Shown here one piece after another: positions 13,314-15,072 of a stretch of DNA of 15,072 nucleotides. The first letter of the stretch is position 1; every line of letters starts with the position of its first letter. The notes under the pieces are model-generated. The model did not search any database. It was given only the letters and a program-made list of their open reading frames with translations, and had not been told where the DNA came from. This DNA comes from an uncultured Oscillibacter sp. (GTDB lineage Bacteria; Bacillota; Clostridia; Oscillospirales; Oscillospiraceae), in contig CAJUCO010000051.1 of assembly GCA_910585245.1 (NCBI GenBank), forward strand, positions 1 through 15,072, written 5' to 3'. The position numbers and the translations under genes were made by a program.

Positions 13314-13661
13314 ATGAACAAGTGGATGAAAAGGCTGTGGATGATGGCCCTGGCGCTGGTGCTGGCTCTGACGCTGGCCGTGCCCGCCCTGGCGGCGGAG
13401 GAGGTGGGGGTGGAGCCCACCGCCCAGGAGGAGACGGAGAGCGGGGGAAAGACCGTCGCCTCCGCCCTGGCTATCGGCCTGGCGGCCCTGGGCGGCGGCC
13501 TGGGTATGGGCATCGCCACCGGCAAGGCGGTGGAGAGCCTGGGCCGCCAGCCGGAGGCCGAGGGCAAAATTCGGACCATGCTGATGTTGGGTCTGGTCTT
13601 CATTGAGACCGCCATTATCTACGCGCTGCTGGTGGTCATCCTCATCATCTTCGTGTTGTAA
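13314..13661 (+). CDS. atpE: F-type ATP synthase subunit c with N-terminal signal peptide
   Basis: A 115-residue proteolipid forming the rotor ring. The usual hairpin is residues 46-115: a Gly-rich first helix (LAALGGGLGMGIATG), the polar loop RQP (78-80) and a second helix with the ion-binding Glu98 in LVFIETAIIY. An additional segment of about 45 residues precedes it: basic start (MNKWMKRLW), hydrophobic core, AxA-type site (VPALAAEE) and an acidic linker, reading as a cleavable signal peptide. Against known Na+ rings, Glu98, Thr99 and Tyr103 match, but the helix-1 Gln is Met65. ATG 13314 is chosen with GGGAGG at 13299-13304; the GTG one codon earlier is possible. It lies between a and b in the operon. 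Confidence 0.92.
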   Translation: MNKWMKRLWMMALALVLALTLAVPALAAEEVGVEPTAQEETESGGKTVASALAIGLAALGGGLGMGIATGKAVESLGRQPEAEGKIRTMLMLGLVFIETAIIYALLVVILIIFVL

Positions 13662-13675
13662 GGCAGGTGGAAGTT

Positions 13676-14161
13676 GTGAATATCCCCCTGAATGTTGACT
13701 GGCAGCAGATTTTGCTGCACTGGATGAATCTGGCCATACTCACCGGCGGGCTGTACTTCCTGCTCTACAAGCCGGTGAAGCGGTTTATGGAACAGCGGGA
13801 GGCCTATTACCGGGATTTGGAGCATCAGGCCGCCGGAAAGCTCCGGGAGGCGGAGGAGCTGAAAGCCGCCTACCAGGCCAAACTGGACGGGGCGGAGGCG
13901 GAGATCCACCAGGCCCGGGTCAAGGCCCAGGCGGCGGTTCAGCAGTCCGTGGAGGAGCAGATGGCCCAGGCGAAGCAGATCGTGGCCAAGGCCAAGGAGG
14001 CCGCCGCCAGCAGCCGGGAGCAGATTCTCCGGGACTCCCAGCGGGAGCTCCGGGAGCTGACGGTGGAGGCGGTGAGGAAGCTGACGGTGAAGGCCGACAC
14101 GGACCTTTTCGACCAGTTCCTGGACCTGGCGGAGGGAGGAGGCGCCCATGAGGACCACTAG
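13676..14161 (+). CDS. atpF: F-type ATP synthase subunit b
   Basis: A 161-residue peripheral-stalk subunit. One N-terminal membrane helix (LLHWMNLAILTGGLYFLLY, about 13-31) ends in the family motif YKPVKRFMEQRE, followed by a long Ala/Glu/Lys coiled coil (about 40-145) with the usual RE-x-ILRDSQREL pattern. GTG 13676 is preferred over GTG 13667 because AGGTGG at 13665-13670 gives 5-base spacing to 13676, whereas 13667 lies on that site itself. The C-terminus (LFDQFLDLAEGGGAHEDH) contains the ribosome site of the next gene, and the stop overlaps its start by 14 bases, so translation is coupled. Since no separate delta is encoded, this subunit probably contacts the delta-like domain fused to alpha (inference). 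Confidence 0.92.
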   Translation: MNIPLNVDWQQILLHWMNLAILTGGLYFLLYKPVKRFMEQREAYYRDLEHQAAGKLREAEELKAAYQAKLDGAEAEIHQARVKAQAAVQQSVEEQMAQAKQIVAKAKEAAASSREQILRDSQRELRELTVEAVRKLTVKADTDLFDQFLDLAEGGGAHEDH

Positions 14162-15072
14162 AGGCGGCCTGAAGGCGGAACTTCGCAGCGCCGTGAGGCC
14201 CACGGAGGAACAGCTCCGGCGGTTTGAGAAGTTCCTGGCCGGCAAGTACAAGCGGAAAGTCCCCCTGCAATGGGAGGAGGACCCGGCTTTAAAGCAGGGG
14301 TTCCGCCTTCAGGTGGGGGCGGATATGTACGACTGGACCATGGAGGGACGGGTGCGGCAGTTCCGGGACTACGTCCGGGGACTGGAGAGCGGGTCCAACG
14401 ACATTTTGCCCCTGATGCGTCAGGCGGTGGAGGACTGGACCGTGGCGGTCAATCCCGAGGAAATCGGCGAGGTGACGGCGGTGGACGGGGAGATTGCCAC
14501 CGTCAAGGGGCTGGACCACGCCCAGTACGGGGAGATTTTGCTCTTTCACTCCGGGGTCAAGGGCATGGTTCAGGACTTGCGAAGAGACGGCGTGAGCTGC
14601 ATCCTCTTTGGAAGCGGCGAGGAGGTCTTTGCCGGCAGCATGGTCCGCCGGACGCTGAAAACCGCCGGTATGCCGGTGGGAGAGGGGTTTTTGGGCCGGG
14701 TGGTGGACGCCCTGGGCGTCCCCGTGGACGGCAAGGGCAAAATCCTGGCCGACGCCCACCGGCCCATTGAGACGCCGGCCCCCGGCATTCTGGACCGCCA
14801 GAGCGTGAACGCCCCCATGGAGACGGGGCTTTTGGCCATCGACTCCATGTTCCCCATCGGCCGGGGCCAGCGGGAGCTGATCATCGGCGACCGCCAGACG
14901 GGAAAGACCGCCATTGCCCTGGACGCCATCTTGAACCAAAAGGGAAAAGGCGTGGTGTGCATCTATGTGGCCATTGGGCAGAAGGCCGGGTCCGTTGCCC
15001 AGATTGTGGAAAACCTCAGCCGCCGGGGGGCCATGGAGTACACCGCCGTGGTCACCGCCCCGGCCAGCGCCT
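14148..15072 (+). CDS. atpA: ATP synthase delta C-terminal domain-alpha subunit fusion (partial at window end)
   Basis: One frame is open from ATG 14148, preceded by AGGAGG (14137-14142), to the window end, giving 308 residues. Residues about 18-80 match the C-terminal domain of subunit delta/OSCP: RPTEEQLRRFEKFL, KYKRKVPLQWEEDP, QGFRLQVGADMYDW and MEGRVRQFRDYV, the same order as the SEQQL, RKVKL, D-x-S and GD-x-VIDGSVRGRLE parts of E. coli delta. From about 85 it is a typical alpha subunit: MRQAVEDW, EEIGEVTAVDGEIATVKGLD, GVKGMVQDLRRDG, FLGRVVDALGVPVDG, RPIETPAPGILDRQSV, DSMFPIGRGQRELIIG and the P-loop GDRQTGKT. There is no stop or frameshift between the parts. The delta N-terminal six-helix domain is absent. 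It presumably builds the catalytic head with beta, encoded beyond the window. Confidence 0.9.
   Translation, partial: MRTTRGGLKAELRSAVRPTEEQLRRFEKFLAGKYKRKVPLQWEEDPALKQGFRLQVGADMYDWTMEGRVRQFRDYVRGLESGSNDILPLMRQAVEDWTVAVNPEEIGEVTAVDGEIATVKGLDHAQYGEILLFHSGVKGMVQDLRRDGVSCILFGSGEEVFAGSMVRRTLKTAGMPVGEGFLGRVVDALGVPVDGKGKILADAHRPIETPAPGILDRQSVNAPMETGLLAIDSMFPIGRGQRELIIGDRQTGKTAIALDAILNQKGKGVVCIYVAIGQKAGSVAQIVENLSRRGAMEYTAVVTAPASA

Noticed and set aside
14161..14300. A separate short atpH gene between atpF and atpA
   Set aside because: The delta-like segment has no stop codon before alpha; it is in the same frame and continuous.
1..15072. CRISPR arrays, insertion sequences, prophage genes, tRNA or rRNA
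   Set aside because: No regularly spaced repeats, transposase or integrase motifs, or RNA gene signatures were found on either strand.

Overview
The window is a GC-rich bacterial chromosome segment of mostly housekeeping and small accessory genes. Codon use, good GGAGG-type ribosome binding sites, sigma-A type promoters (TTGACA/TATAAT) and a gene set including YlmH, a YnzC-type DUF896 protein, an XpaC-like protein and DUF4234/DUF2752 proteins point to a high-GC anaerobic Firmicute, probably an Oscillospiraceae-type gut clostridium (inference). No mobile element, CRISPR array, tRNA or rRNA was seen.

Layout. 1-626 (+): end of an ABC exporter ATPase. 619-1410 (+): YlmH-type S4 RNA-binding protein, overlapping the ABC gene. 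1545-1754 (+): DUF896 protein. 1758-2943 (+): XpaC-like membrane protein broken by an apparent +1 frameshift in a G run. 3098-4366 (-): guanine deaminase, whose leader at 4404-4515 looks like a guanine-class purine riboswitch with a terminator arranged as an ON switch. 4651-5418 (+): ZIP metal transporter, divergent from guaD. 5450-5629 (-) and 5721-5945 (+): a small zinc-ribbon protein and a divergent XRE regulator sharing a region with a consensus promoter overlaid by three operator half-sites. 5981-6412 (-): membrane zinc-ribbon protein. 6590-8476 (+): htpG (Hsp90). 8626-10451 (+): MarR regulator and MATE efflux pump, overlapping by ATGA. 10508-11183 (-): DUF4234 and DUF2752 membrane proteins in one operon. 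11503-12216 (+): hemolysin III family protein. 12452-15072 (+): start of the F-type ATP synthase operon, subunits a, c, b and then alpha, continuing past the window edge.

The most unusual object is in the ATP synthase operon. There is no separate delta gene. After subunit b, one uninterrupted reading frame starts at 14148 and encodes about 65-80 residues resembling only the C-terminal domain of delta (OSCP), running directly into the alpha subunit. The N-terminal helical domain of delta, which in known enzymes docks on the tips of the alpha subunits, is not encoded between b and alpha. Subunit c is also unusual: it carries an apparent cleavable signal peptide plus an acidic linker, and has a mixed ion-binding signature.

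Regulation can be read directly in several places: guanine probably controls its own deaminase, the XRE protein probably controls the adjacent zinc-ribbon gene, and a tandem 15-bp repeat just downstream of the marR-MATE promoter is a good operator candidate. Two convergent gene ends carry unrelated hairpins followed by the same 19-bp tail, suggesting a repeated intergenic module.
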